Assembly: GCF_019134595.1 (NCBI RefSeq) | Contig: NZ_CP077771.1 | Span: 1-64,000, forward strand | Source: Pseudoalteromonas shioyasakiensis | Lineage (GTDB): Bacteria > Pseudomonadota > Gammaproteobacteria > Enterobacterales > Alteromonadaceae | Length of the DNA: 64,000 bases | Direction of reading: 5' to 3' | Shown here: positions 28,614 to 38,063 of the stretch, piece after piece | Position numbering within the stretch: the first letter of the stretch is position 1 | Layout of the letters: each line of letters starts with the position of its first letter | The notes under the pieces: generated by a model | The model's input: only the letters and a program-made list of their open reading frames with translations | The model's database searches: none | What the model was told of the DNA's origin: nothing | Made by a program: the position numbers and the translations under genes

Positions 28614-31374
28614 ACCATTTATTTAAGCAGCGATAAAGCTCATCTTTATTAATGGGCTTCGAGATAAAGTCATCCATGCCAGCTACAAGGCAGCGCTTTT
28701 GGTCCTCTTCAAAGGCGTTCGCCGTAATAGCAATAATGATAGCTTCGCCATACAGCGCAGGGTTCTGTTTTATTTCTTGTGTACACTGATAGCCATCCAT
28801 TTGGGGCATTTGGCAGTCCATCAATATAATATCTGCCGTAAAGCTTTTAAGCTCTTCAAGTGCCTGTAAGCCATCGTTTGCCTTTTTGATAGTACACTGG
28901 GTGTCTTGCATCATTTTATGCAGCACGATTTGATTTACAGGGTTATCTTCAACAATTAATACATTTATGCCACTAAGTGTTGGCTTGTCTGTACTTTGTT
29001 CTGCCGTTTCTTCTGCATCGCTTACCGTCGCAGGGATAGCAACAGTAAACTCACTGCCCTCACCTTCTTGGCTCACCAAAGAAAGCTCTCCATCCATCAA
29101 CTCTATAATGCGTTTACTAATGGTTAGCCCAAGCCCAGTACCACCATATTTACGGGTGGTCGATATATCGGCTTGAGTGAACTCTGTAAACAATTTAGCC
29201 TGCTGATCTGCAGAAATACCAATACCTGTATCGCGAATTTTTATTGCTAGTGCACCATTAACCATTTGGCATTGCATGTTTATTTCACCAGACTCAGTAA
29301 ATTTACCCGCGTTACTCAAAATATTATTGATTACTTGGCTAAACCTCAGTGGATCTAGGCGGATATACTCAGGTATGTCCTTTGCTATGCTCAAGTTAAA
29401 TTCGACACCCGTTTTCACACTGGTATTGCTAAATACTTTTGCTAATTGTTGCAGTAAGGCCTTAATATCAACGGCGCGGCTTTCTAATTTAAGTGCCCCC
29501 GCTTCAATTTTCGAAAAATCTAAAATGTCATTTAAAATCAATAGCAGGTTATTGGCACTTTGGTGGATCATCGCCAGCTCATCGCGCTCAGTTTCGGGCA
29601 GTTTAGGGTTTTCTAATAGCAGTTGAGTCATGCCTAAAATACCATTAAGCGGGGTACGGATTTCATGGCTCATATTCGCTAAAAATTGCGACTTAGTACG
29701 GTTGGCTTGATTCGCAATGCGAACAGCTTCGACTAGCTCATTAGTTTTATCATTAACTTGTTGCTCGAGCTGGGCATTAAAATCGGTCAGTTTGTTATTC
29801 AACACTTCGTTTTCGTGATTAGCTTGATGCAAGCGATTAAAATTAAGCGCTAGCTTATTAGCTAAACTCGAAAACTGCGACTGCAAACGACTCACTTCTA
29901 GCCAAGTTTCTGGTAAGTCGGTATCTGTGATTGCCCGCTCAGGTTCAAATTTGTCGATTTGTTCAGCTAACTTTTCGATAGGAGTAATTAACCAGCGACT
30001 TAATTGCGTGATAAACACACTGGTTAATAAAATAATAAACAATATCATCACTAATGACTGACCCCACGCACTCACCGCAACATTGTTGGCATGTTTGCGG
30101 TTGAGCATGGTCATTACAATCCAGTTATGCTCTGCTGAGCGAGCTTCTCTGGCGTAAAATTGTTGCTCGTTCTCAACATCAAACATTTTAAAGCGTGCTT
30201 CGTCTGCAAACGAATCTATTTCTTCATCTGTTAATTGTTGTAGCTCTTTGAAGTCATCTAATGTGCTAAATACCACTTTATTGCTAGCATCTAAAATCAA
30301 TAACTCACCTTGATGAGTAAATAGACTGGGCCTGAGGCCTGCAAAATAATCAAACATCAGTGAGCCTTCAACGACGCCAGTAAAGGTATCTTCAATATAA
30401 ATCGGTGCTGATACTGCAACTATGGGTAAAGAGCCAAAACCACGACCTTTAAATATTGTTGAGATATAACCAAGCTCATTATTAGGTGCATTTATAAAGT
30501 AATCTCTATCTGCCACATTGGCGCGAATGTTTGATTGCTGCAAACTAATCGCTAACGATTGTGGATAAAAGTGAGTGACATCAGCAAGAGCATCAGCAAT
30601 GATCTGTGTTCTAAAATCAGGGTATAGGTTGGCCATATTCTCAAGAGCAACTTGAGGCGGAACACCATTTGCGATACTTCTAGCGGTGAGTACCACCCCT
30701 TTTTTATTATGATCGAGGTGGGCATCAATTGTGCGTGCAATTTCTTTGGCTTTTTCTTTTAACTGCGCATTTATCTCATACTCAATACGTGCATAATAGT
30801 TATTGGTCAGTACTACGGAAGTCAATATGACTACTAACACAACCAATAAAGTCACAACATAATTGAGTATTTTATAGAGCGACGAATAATGTTTATGCCA
30901 CGAATAGCGACTAAAGAAAAAGCTCAGTAAATCAATAACAGATAAGTAAATTGCCGCATTTAAGCAGTATTTAGCAAGTGCAATGGCAACCGTTAGAATT
31001 GGTAAACCTAAAAAGAAATGGCCAAAACTCCAAAGTAGTGGCAGGCCTATTACCAGCCAAAACAGCATGCCTCTTAAAAAAACAGGGCGTGATTTCGATA
31101 AACAAAAAAGCTGTAAACAGATAAGCTCAAGTGCAAACACAATGGACGGCCAAGCATGCCCCCATCGGTAAAAAATAAACCCTGTACTTACAATAAACGT
31201 GATAATTGCAAACCGCCATCCAAGTAGCAGCAAGCTTAAGATCACAAAAAACTGCCCTAGCAGAAATTCTGAGCTATCTAAAAACCAAATTGGTAGTAAA
31301 TTAACAACTCCCGCAATACAACCAAGCAGTACTGCGGCTAAAAAGTTGAAATATGAAGGTTTATTTTGAAGCAA
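28588..31374 (-). CDS. Hybrid sensor histidine kinase with dCache-like sensor
   Basis: 928-aa inner-membrane kinase. Residues 1-165 hold about five membrane segments; a further helix near 175-195 leads into a periplasmic Cache-like domain (about 195-430), another helix near 440, a HAMP-like linker, HisKA with His570 in MSHEIRTPLNG, HATPase_c (GTGLGLTISKRI) and a receiver with Asp853 in LMDCQMPQMDG. No output domain, so phosphate must pass to an unlinked Hpt protein. Start is TTG at 31374; no ATG lies in frame upstream. Its AGGA ribosome site falls inside the stem of the terminator of the preceding gene. Confidence 0.88.
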   Translation of the reverse strand: MLQNKPSYFNFLAAVLLGCIAGVVNLLPIWFLDSSEFLLGQFFVILSLLLLGWRFAIITFIVSTGFIFYRWGHAWPSIVFALELICLQLFCLSKSRPVFLRGMLFWLVIGLPLLWSFGHFFLGLPILTVAIALAKYCLNAAIYLSVIDLLSFFFSRYSWHKHYSSLYKILNYVVTLLVVLVVILTSVVLTNNYYARIEYEINAQLKEKAKEIARTIDAHLDHNKKGVVLTARSIANGVPPQVALENMANLYPDFRTQIIADALADVTHFYPQSLAISLQQSNIRANVADRDYFINAPNNELGYISTIFKGRGFGSLPIVAVSAPIYIEDTFTGVVEGSLMFDYFAGLRPSLFTHQGELLILDASNKVVFSTLDDFKELQQLTDEEIDSFADEARFKMFDVENEQQFYAREARSAEHNWIVMTMLNRKHANNVAVSAWGQSLVMILFIILLTSVFITQLSRWLITPIEKLAEQIDKFEPERAITDTDLPETWLEVSRLQSQFSSLANKLALNFNRLHQANHENEVLNNKLTDFNAQLEQQVNDKTNELVEAVRIANQANRTKSQFLANMSHEIRTPLNGILGMTQLLLENPKLPETERDELAMIHQSANNLLLILNDILDFSKIEAGALKLESRAVDIKALLQQLAKVFSNTSVKTGVEFNLSIAKDIPEYIRLDPLRFSQVINNILSNAGKFTESGEINMQCQMVNGALAIKIRDTGIGISADQQAKLFTEFTQADISTTRKYGGTGLGLTISKRIIELMDGELSLVSQEGEGSEFTVAIPATVSDAEETAEQSTDKPTLSGINVLIVEDNPVNQIVLHKMMQDTQCTIKKANDGLQALEELKSFTADIILMDCQMPQMDGYQCTQEIKQNPALYGEAIIIAITANAFEEDQKRCLVAGMDDFISKPINKDELYRCLNKWFKARLVDQ

Positions 31375-31375
31375 A

Positions 31376-31406
31376 AAAGGTATCCTAACTTCATAGAGAT
31401 ACCTTT
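31376..31406 (-). terminator. Terminator of the cation transporter gene, abutting the kinase start
   Basis: 9-bp stem AAAGGTATC/GATACCTTT with a 13-base loop and a T-run on the minus strand. It lies 32 bases past the CDF stop and ends one base before the kinase TTG, so the kinase ribosome site is within the stem. Confidence 0.7.
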
Positions 31407-31437
31407 AAATTAAAAGAAAATTAAACATTTTGCCACT

Positions 31438-32331
31438 TTAATTAACATGATGGCATTCATGACTTTCTATTTGCAGCACACTTTTTCCAATTTTAAAGCG
31501 CGATTGCAATAGTTTTTCGACCTTTAAGCGACAAGCTTCGTCATGCTTTTCAACGGTACAATGCTGTTTTAAAACAACGTGCGCGCCAACAATAATGTCT
31601 TTGTCTTGGCGCATTACCGTAACATTGTGGACATTTTCTACGTGCTCAACAGAGGCAATACTTTGTTCAATATCAGCTACATTCGGCAGCTTACTTCTGT
31701 TTTCAAGCAAACCTTGAATACAACGAATGATCACTTTTACCCCAGTAAACAAAACAAAGGTAGCAATCAACATACTCGAAATAATATCGATTTCTGCCCA
31801 GCCAGTTAAGTAAATTAAAATACCAGCGAAGAAGGTTGAAACCGTTGAAATCAAATCAAAAAACGAGTGTAAAAACACCGCATAAACGTTAATACTGGCT
31901 TTACGTCCTTTGTATAACACCCATGCTGCAGCACCATGAAATAAAAAGCCAATAGCTGAAATGACCGACATCAGATAGCTATTGATTTGTAAATCATGGC
32001 CATCGCTATGGTGAAAGTAACGTTCCCCCCCCTCATAAAGGATAATCAAGCTAATACTTAAATATAAGATGCCATTGATCAAGCCACCGGTAAGCTCTGC
32101 GCGCTGGTAGCCATCATTGAAGTTTTTTGCGAAATATATCGCCATGCTTGAGGCAATAAGCGCGATGAATAAAGAACTGTTATGAACAAACAAATGCCCA
32201 GCATCAGCAAGTACAGCAAGCGAATTCGAATAATAGGCGCCAATAACCTGTATCACCATAAACGAGCACGTTATGGCCAAGGCAATCAACAAGCGGCGTC
32301 TAGATGCTTGGTGTGTTGTAATATCTGTCAT
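31438..32331 (-). CDS. Cation diffusion facilitator (CzcD/ZitB-like)
   Basis: 297-aa inner-membrane metal-proton antiporter exporting Zn(II) or similar divalent ions. Six membrane segments and a C-terminal cytoplasmic domain (VEHVENVHNVTVMRQ). The TM5 site reads HSFFD (HxxxD) as expected, but the TM2 site is His46-LFV-His50 (HxxxH), where CzcD/ZitB proteins have HxxxD. The C terminus ends SHECHHVN, which may bind metal. The TM2 change could alter metal choice. Single gene. Confidence 0.87.
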   Translation of the reverse strand: MTDITTHQASRRRLLIALAITCSFMVIQVIGAYYSNSLAVLADAGHLFVHNSSLFIALIASSMAIYFAKNFNDGYQRAELTGGLINGILYLSISLIILYEGGERYFHHSDGHDLQINSYLMSVISAIGFLFHGAAAWVLYKGRKASINVYAVFLHSFFDLISTVSTFFAGILIYLTGWAEIDIISSMLIATFVLFTGVKVIIRCIQGLLENRSKLPNVADIEQSIASVEHVENVHNVTVMRQDKDIIVGAHVVLKQHCTVEKHDEACRLKVEKLLQSRFKIGKSVLQIESHECHHVN

Positions 32332-32534
32332 GAAGAAGTGAAATACCTATCAGCTGGAAATGCGGTAATGATATAAAGTCTCAATTGTAATACGCAGCGC
32401 ACTTAAACGCACTAAAAACTTAGTTAATAGTCCCTTTTTGAAAGTTTTTTGCACGATGTGTTACTAATAAGAAAGGAATTAGCAGCAAACAAGTAAACTA
32501 AAACACTCACTTGTAAGCTAAAACACAGTAAGGC

Positions 32535-32556
32535 GTTAACAACACGTGTTGTTAAC
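32535..32556 (-). terminator. Perfect 22-bp palindrome, probable terminator or protein site
   Basis: GTTAACAACAC followed immediately by its reverse complement, with no spacer. Flanking bases extend the pairing to about 15 bp with one G-U pair. It lies 36 bases past the chemoreceptor stop. Without a loop or strong T-run it might instead be a dimeric protein-binding site. Confidence 0.5.
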
Positions 32557-32591
32557 GTCTTTTACTCGAGGCTGATTTAAAAAGCAGGCAA

Positions 32592-34526
32592 TTAAACTTT
32601 AAACTGACTTACTAAATCTTTAAGGTGCTGAGCACGGGATAATAAGCTTTGCGTACCACGCTGTTGTTGTTCAGCGTTATCATGTATTTGCATTGCACTG
32701 TCTGAAATATCATGAGCCGACTGATTGATATGCTCAACCACCGTGCCCTGCTCTTCTGTCGCTGCAGCAACTTGGTGATTGCCTTGGCTTATAATTTCAA
32801 ACTTCTGCTGTATAGACTGAAGTGCAGACACTGCAACGTGCGTAAGTTCTGTGACCTTTTGACTACTTTGCGTACCTTCGGCAATCGCTTCTTGTGATTG
32901 CAATGATGAGCTTTGTAAACGCGAAATCTGTTCCCTAATTTCAGACGTTGATGTTTGCGTACGCTGTGCAAGTGAACGCACTTCGTCTGCGACGACCGCA
33001 AAACCACGGCCTTGCTCACCCGCTCTTGCCGCTTCAATTGCCGCATTAAGTGCCAATAAGTTAGTTTGTTCTGAAATTGCATTGATCACTTCAACAACCG
33101 AATTGATCTCAGCGGCTTGATTAGCAAACTCACCGATACTTTTATCAACCATGATCAAAATGTCATTCAGTTCATTCATGGTTTGCGCTGTGGCAGCCAT
33201 ACTTTGATTGGTTTGCACGGTTTCTCGTACCGCTTCTTCTGTGTCGCTTGCTGTACGATGAGCAATATCAGACACCTCGTTAATTGTTTGCCCCATTTCT
33301 GTAATCGCAGTGGCAACTTGATCGGTTTGCGCCCGCTGATCTTCGGTAGCAACAAAGGTTTTGTTGGCAAAGTTCGCAAGATCGTCAATCCCCTCTCGCA
33401 TCGCTTGCTCGGTGACACTGATTTCATCTACCAGCTCGGCTACTTTACCAATAATGGCATTAAAACCCTTAGCAAGATGACCCAGCTCATTATCAACACT
33501 GTCATCTAAACGTTTTGTTAAGTCACCGCCGTGACCTGCCATGCCCAGTAGTTCGTCACCAACACTACGTATTTTCTTACTTAGCCAATTAGCAAAATAA
33601 AGTGTTAACACCAAAAAGATACTCGCAAGCACGACACTCACAATAATCGACATCCACACTACTGCATTAATCGCGCTTGATATTTCTTGCTTAGGCTGAA
33701 CCGCTACAAGAGTAAGGCCCGTTCCTTCAATTGGCATAACCCCAGCGTAAACATCTTCATCTGCGAGCTCGACTTGCGATAGAGTAAAGCCAGTATGTTT
33801 ACTACTCAAAAAGCTTTGTAATGCGCTTAATGAAGAGACGCTTGTGACTTGTTTACCAATATAAGCATCATTTGCGTGTGCAATAATTCGCTTGCTGTCA
33901 TCAATTAAAAATAAATACCCTTGCTCGCCAATTTTACGCGACGTAACAATGCTAGAAATATCTGAAATATCGTAACCAAGGCCTGCAACACCAAGGCGTT
34001 GCCCTGCAATTTCAACCAAGGTGTTAACGTATAAAGTGAGGTGTCCTCCCTGCTCACTCACATCTAAAGCGAGCGCCTGGCGTTTATTTGAACTAATAAA
34101 ATCAAAAAACCAACTGTCTCTTGGCTCACTTTGTGAGATTGATTTGAAAAAGCCGTCTTGCGTGTAATAGCTCATTGAGTTTTTGCTTACCCAAAACACC
34201 GATGAAGCACCGCTTTTTCTTTGTAAGTCAGCAAAGTACGACATAACACGTTGATGAATTGGCGAGTTTTTCTCACCTTCGGTCATCCACGTATGCAGAA
34301 TTTGGTTTTCAGCTAACGACTGTGACACAGAAATCGGATAACGCATTTGAGCGTCAATTTCGGCAGCAACTTTACCCACCGCATCAGGCAATAATTGCTT
34401 TTCTGTTTGTTGGTAATAAAGCCGAGAGAATTGGCTGGTATTGATTAAGGCGCTAACCACAGTGACAACAAACAATGCAATTAACACAAAACTAATAAAA
34501 ATAGTGCGCAGCGACAGGTTTCGCAT
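32592..34526 (-). CDS. Methyl-accepting chemotaxis protein with dCache sensor
   Basis: 644-aa chemoreceptor. Membrane helix 1 (about 10-30), a periplasmic dCache_1 domain (about 35-280; contains [15 protein letters not shown] and [14 protein letters not shown]), helix 2 near 285-305, HAMP, then the signalling hairpin with [20 protein letters not shown]. dCache domains commonly bind amino acids, amines or organic acids. No CheR-binding C-terminal pentapeptide (ends SQFKV). Stand-alone. Confidence 0.92.
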   Translation of the reverse strand: MRNLSLRTIFISFVLIALFVVTVVSALINTSQFSRLYYQQTEKQLLPDAVGKVAAEIDAQMRYPISVSQSLAENQILHTWMTEGEKNSPIHQRVMSYFADLQRKSGASSVFWVSKNSMSYYTQDGFFKSISQSEPRDSWFFDFISSNKRQALALDVSEQGGHLTLYVNTLVEIAGQRLGVAGLGYDISDISSIVTSRKIGEQGYLFLIDDSKRIIAHANDAYIGKQVTSVSSLSALQSFLSSKHTGFTLSQVELADEDVYAGVMPIEGTGLTLVAVQPKQEISSAINAVVWMSIIVSVVLASIFLVLTLYFANWLSKKIRSVGDELLGMAGHGGDLTKRLDDSVDNELGHLAKGFNAIIGKVAELVDEISVTEQAMREGIDDLANFANKTFVATEDQRAQTDQVATAITEMGQTINEVSDIAHRTASDTEEAVRETVQTNQSMAATAQTMNELNDILIMVDKSIGEFANQAAEINSVVEVINAISEQTNLLALNAAIEAARAGEQGRGFAVVADEVRSLAQRTQTSTSEIREQISRLQSSSLQSQEAIAEGTQSSQKVTELTHVAVSALQSIQQKFEIISQGNHQVAAATEEQGTVVEHINQSAHDISDSAMQIHDNAEQQQRGTQSLLSRAQHLKDLVSQFKV

Positions 34527-34677
34527 TCAGCAGGCCTCATACTTAATAGTGGAGTTTTGGTTTTAGATCATCCTTGCGTCCTACCCATAATTTTAGGTAA
34601 CAAGTCTGTGTTAAGCAATTGCTATTTAAGCTTTTACTATTGTTTTTGTATGAATAATTATCAAACTCAAACATAAT

Positions 34678-34708
34678 AGGTACAGATACCAACCTGTACC
34701 TTTTTATT
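34678..34708 (+). terminator. Terminator-like hairpin between chemoreceptor and AraC genes
   Basis: 8-bp stem AGGTACAG/CTGTACCT with an 8-base loop followed by TTTTTATT on the plus strand. Both flanking genes are on the minus strand, where the T-run is weak, so its direction does not fit well. Confidence 0.5.
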
Positions 34709-34755
34709 ATTTAAAATAACAACTACAAACGCTTCACTGAATAAAATAGCGCTTA

Positions 34756-35721
34756 TTATGACCCTGCTATTATTGCCATTTTTTGCCTGTACACTTTTGG
34801 CGACATGCCATACCAGCGATGAAATGCATGATGAAATGCACTAATTTCAGAGTATCCACATAAAAAGGCTATTTCTGTGACAGAGAGATCTGTTTCTTTT
34901 AACAACGAAACACTTTTTTGCTGTCTTAAACTTGCCAATTCTTTACTAAAACTTGTGCCCTCTTTTGCAAGACGGCGCTGCAGCGTTTTTTCACTCATAT
35001 TAAGTGCTTTTGCCATTGCTTTACTGGTTGTTTGCCCTTGAATTAAATGCTCTTCAAGCAAAATTCTCAATACCTGCGTCACATTCGTTTGCGTCACTAG
35101 TTTAATCTGGCTTGATAACACAGGTTCACTATCGGTATTTTCGCTAAAAAACAGGCTGTGGGTCGTTGCGCCGTATTCAATTTTGCAATTAAAGTGCGCA
35201 TTAATCTCACTGTGTGGTTCTTTACGTTGCAAGCAAATTCGCGTTGGGTGCCAATCTTTTCCCTTAACAGTGCGCGCTATTTTTACACAAAAAGCCATGG
35301 GCGCTTCGTAGCTTAGCAGTGACATATCCCGCTCCCCATCACTAAAGTTAAAGCGAAGTTCATACTCACTACCGTGATCGATAAGTGACACATTATGTGT
35401 ATCACCCATCAATTTTTGATAACGCAATATCAACCGAAAAGCACTCAATAACTGTGTTGACTGAATAATAGCCATACCAACTACCGGAATAGCACGTACA
35501 TTCATGTTACTGCCAACATAAAGACCTAAATGGGTGTTTGGCAACATCGCTTGCGCCTGCTTCCAAAGCATACTGACACTGGCCTGTGGGTATCGGGCTG
35601 TTTGGCTACTTAATTCTGCTAAAGGAATATTTGCCGCTGCAAACAACTCATTAATTGGTAAGCCCTGCCATTTAAACGACTCAGCCATAGCACGAAGCCA
35701 CCAGCTTGATAAGGTTCTCAT
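34756..35721 (-). CDS. AraC-family transcriptional regulator
   Basis: 321 aa. The N-terminal two thirds match the Arabinose_bd (OruR/ArgR-like) ligand domain. The C-terminal AraC helix-turn-helix pair runs from about 235: KAMAKALNMSEKTLQRRL and DLSVTEIAFLCGYSEISAFHHAF, ending with YGMSPKVYRQ. It faces away from the Mpo1-like, aldolase and transporter genes starting 98 bases off, and is the obvious candidate regulator. Inducer unknown; relatives often sense fatty acids or amino acids. Confidence 0.88.
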   Translation of the reverse strand: MRTLSSWWLRAMAESFKWQGLPINELFAAANIPLAELSSQTARYPQASVSMLWKQAQAMLPNTHLGLYVGSNMNVRAIPVVGMAIIQSTQLLSAFRLILRYQKLMGDTHNVSLIDHGSEYELRFNFSDGERDMSLLSYEAPMAFCVKIARTVKGKDWHPTRICLQRKEPHSEINAHFNCKIEYGATTHSLFFSENTDSEPVLSSQIKLVTQTNVTQVLRILLEEHLIQGQTTSKAMAKALNMSEKTLQRRLAKEGTSFSKELASLRQQKSVSLLKETDLSVTEIAFLCGYSEISAFHHAFHRWYGMSPKVYRQKMAIIAGS

Positions 35722-35818
35722 GAGTGTCCTAAATAAACAATTTAATGACCTATATTATCAAGTAAATAAAAGAATAAAAGCCTATTGTTAACCTGTAATT
35801 AACAACGGAGACAACAAT

Positions 35819-36139
35819 ATGGGCACTGTAGCAAGTAAACGCGAGTTCGCGAGCTTTAAAGAGTTTTACCCCTATTACTTACAAGAACACAAAAATAAAG
35901 TCTGTCGACGCTTACATTTCATTGGCAGTTGGATTGTTTTGGCTATTTTGTTTGCAGCTATTTATCAGCAACAATATAGCTGGTTAATTTTATGCCCTGT
36001 TGTGGGCTATGGCTTTGCTTGGGTAGGTCATTTCTTTTTTGAAAAAAATCGCCCCGCTACTTTTACGCACCCTTTTTATAGCTTTATTGGTGATTGGGTC
36101 ATGTTTAAAGACATTATTATTCGCAAAGTACCATTTTAG
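35819..36139 (+). CDS. Mpo1-like (DUF962) membrane protein
   Basis: 106-aa small membrane protein with two hydrophobic segments. RRLHFIGSW and GHFFFEKNRPATFTHPFYS are the conserved His-containing segments of the DUF962/Mpo1 family. Yeast Mpo1 is an Fe(II) dioxygenase that shortens 2-hydroxy fatty acids; bacterial members are largely untested. First gene of a three-gene plus-strand run with an aldolase (9-base gap) and a transporter (9-base gap), and divergent from an AraC regulator. Confidence 0.8.
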   Translation: MGTVASKREFASFKEFYPYYLQEHKNKVCRRLHFIGSWIVLAILFAAIYQQQYSWLILCPVVGYGFAWVGHFFFEKNRPATFTHPFYSFIGDWVMFKDIIIRKVPF

Positions 36140-36148
36140 GAAAACACC

Positions 36149-36898
36149 ATGACCATGAAACACACAGTATCAGAACAAGAATGGCAAGCCCGTGTTGAGC
36201 TTGCTGCCGCGTATCGACTAGTCGCTTTATATGGTTGGGATGATTTAATTTTTACCCATATTTCAATGCGCGTTCCCGGTACAGACAACGAATTTTTGAT
36301 TAACCCGTATGGCATGATGTTTCACGAAATTACAGCATCAAGTCTTATCAAAGTAGATCAACAGTGTAATAAGCTGCATGACAGCGAATACCCAGTTAAC
36401 CCTGCGGGGTTTAATATCCATAGCTGTATTCATATGGCGCGTGATGATGCCCATTGTGTTATTCATACCCACTCACTCAATGGCACGGCAGTGTCCGCAA
36501 ACAAAGACGGCTTATTGCCTATCTCTCAGCAAGCTGTTGTTGTGCACTCAGGTCTGGGTTATCACGACTACGAAGGCATTGCCCTTAATCCTGCAGAGCA
36601 AGACCGTTTAGTGAATGATCTAGGTTCTAATAACTTTTTAATGCTACGCAATCATGGCCTATTAACAGTGGGTAAAACGGTCGCTGATGCATTTTTGTTT
36701 ATGTATGTTTTTGAAGCTGCATGCGCTGTACAAACTCGTACTTCACAAAATATCGAGCAACTCGTACAAGTACCTAGCGCGATTATTGAGGGTATCAAAG
36801 GGCAAACTGAGGTTGCTACAAAGGGACTGGGTGGCGCAATTGCTTGGCCTGCCTTACTGCGCTTACTCGACAATAAAAGTCCGGGTTACGATCAATAA
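36149..36898 (+). CDS. Class II aldolase/adducin-family protein
   Basis: 249-aa cytoplasmic protein. The zinc ligands of class II aldolases appear in VIHTHSLNG and LRNHGLLTVG, and GLGYHDYEG lies between. Family members include fuculose-1-phosphate aldolases, epimerases and decarboxylases, as well as proteins without proven activity; the adducin-like subgroup fits best. ATG at 36149 (an alternative ATG is two codons downstream) follows AGGAAAACACC. It sits between an Mpo1-like protein and a BASS carrier. Confidence 0.82.
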   Translation: MTMKHTVSEQEWQARVELAAAYRLVALYGWDDLIFTHISMRVPGTDNEFLINPYGMMFHEITASSLIKVDQQCNKLHDSEYPVNPAGFNIHSCIHMARDDAHCVIHTHSLNGTAVSANKDGLLPISQQAVVVHSGLGYHDYEGIALNPAEQDRLVNDLGSNNFLMLRNHGLLTVGKTVADAFLFMYVFEAACAVQTRTSQNIEQLVQVPSAIIEGIKGQTEVATKGLGGAIAWPALLRLLDNKSPGYDQ

Positions 36899-36907
36899 GG
36901 ATATACC

Positions 36908-37795
36908 ATGCAAATTGATATCATGACTAAAATAGTGCTGCCTTTAGCACTATTTATCATCATGTTTGGCATGGGGTTAGGGCTTAAAAAGCAAGACTTT
37001 GGGGCATTATTTATTAGCCCCAAAGCACTTTCAATAGGCTTAAGCTGCCAACTACTGTTATTGCCAAGCGTTGCGTTTTTATTAGCAATGAGTTTTACCC
37101 TAACCCCAGAGCTAGCTATAGGCTTGATTTTAGTGGCTTGTTGCCCGGGTGGTGTGACTTCAAACCTCTATACCTATTTATTCAAAGGGGATGTTGCGCT
37201 GTCAATAAGCCTAACAACACTAGCCACCTTTATCTCACCCTTTACTTTGCCACTGATTATGCATTTTGCCATGCAAACATTGAGTGTACCGGGCCACGAA
37301 TTTGCTTTACCAGTGATTAAAACCATAGTGCAAATGCTGATGATAACGGTACTTCCTGTCTGCTTGGGGATGATATTCAATCACTATAAACCCCATCTGA
37401 GCTTGAAAATAGAACCCTTTATCCGTCGTTTTTCGAGTGTATTCTTAATTGTGATAGTGCTTAGCATTATTCATAAAAATGCCGACCAAATGCTGAGCTT
37501 TTTCGCGACCAGTGGCATTGCAACGCTGACATTGAACCTTAGCACACTGTTACTTGGGCTGTTTTTTGCAAAAATATCGGGCTTAGATCACAAACAACAA
37601 ATGAGCATTGCGGTTGAAGTTGGGCTACAAAATGGCACCCTTGCCATTTTAATTGCAAGCACCTTAATCAATAATGCCACTATGGCAATTCCTGGGGCAA
37701 CCTATAGCTTATCAATGTTTATAACAGGTTATATTTTCTGTCGCTTATTTAGCGCGCATCATACAAAACACCTTGCCATTCTCAACAAGGCATAA
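36908..37795 (+). CDS. BASS-family (bile acid:sodium symporter-like) transporter
   Basis: 295-aa inner-membrane carrier with about nine or ten hydrophobic segments. ACCPGGVTSNLYTYL and VEVGLQNGTLA are the two conserved crossover motifs of BASS/SBF transporters, which move organic anions with sodium. The substrate in this organism is likely an organic acid connected with the two preceding genes, but this is inference. Last gene of the run; no clear terminator follows. Confidence 0.88.
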   Translation: MQIDIMTKIVLPLALFIIMFGMGLGLKKQDFGALFISPKALSIGLSCQLLLLPSVAFLLAMSFTLTPELAIGLILVACCPGGVTSNLYTYLFKGDVALSISLTTLATFISPFTLPLIMHFAMQTLSVPGHEFALPVIKTIVQMLMITVLPVCLGMIFNHYKPHLSLKIEPFIRRFSSVFLIVIVLSIIHKNADQMLSFFATSGIATLTLNLSTLLLGLFFAKISGLDHKQQMSIAVEVGLQNGTLAILIASTLINNATMAIPGATYSLSMFITGYIFCRLFSAHHTKHLAILNKA

Positions 37796-38063
37796 AAGCC
37801 AAAAGTAATGACTAAAAACAAGGATGTTTTTAATCACACATAAATCACAAAATAATAGAAAACAGCTAAAAATTGAGATAAGCAAACGACCCCAAAGCAA
37901 ACTTACTAACAAAGTTCATCACCCATCATCACTATTAATTTCTTATTTGCTTTTCAGAACTATACCTTAATTATTAGTTATAACTTTAGCCTTGTGGTCA
38001 GTCTTGTCTAATAAGATATTTTCGTTCACTATCAATTTATGGCTTGTTATATAGGGACATATT

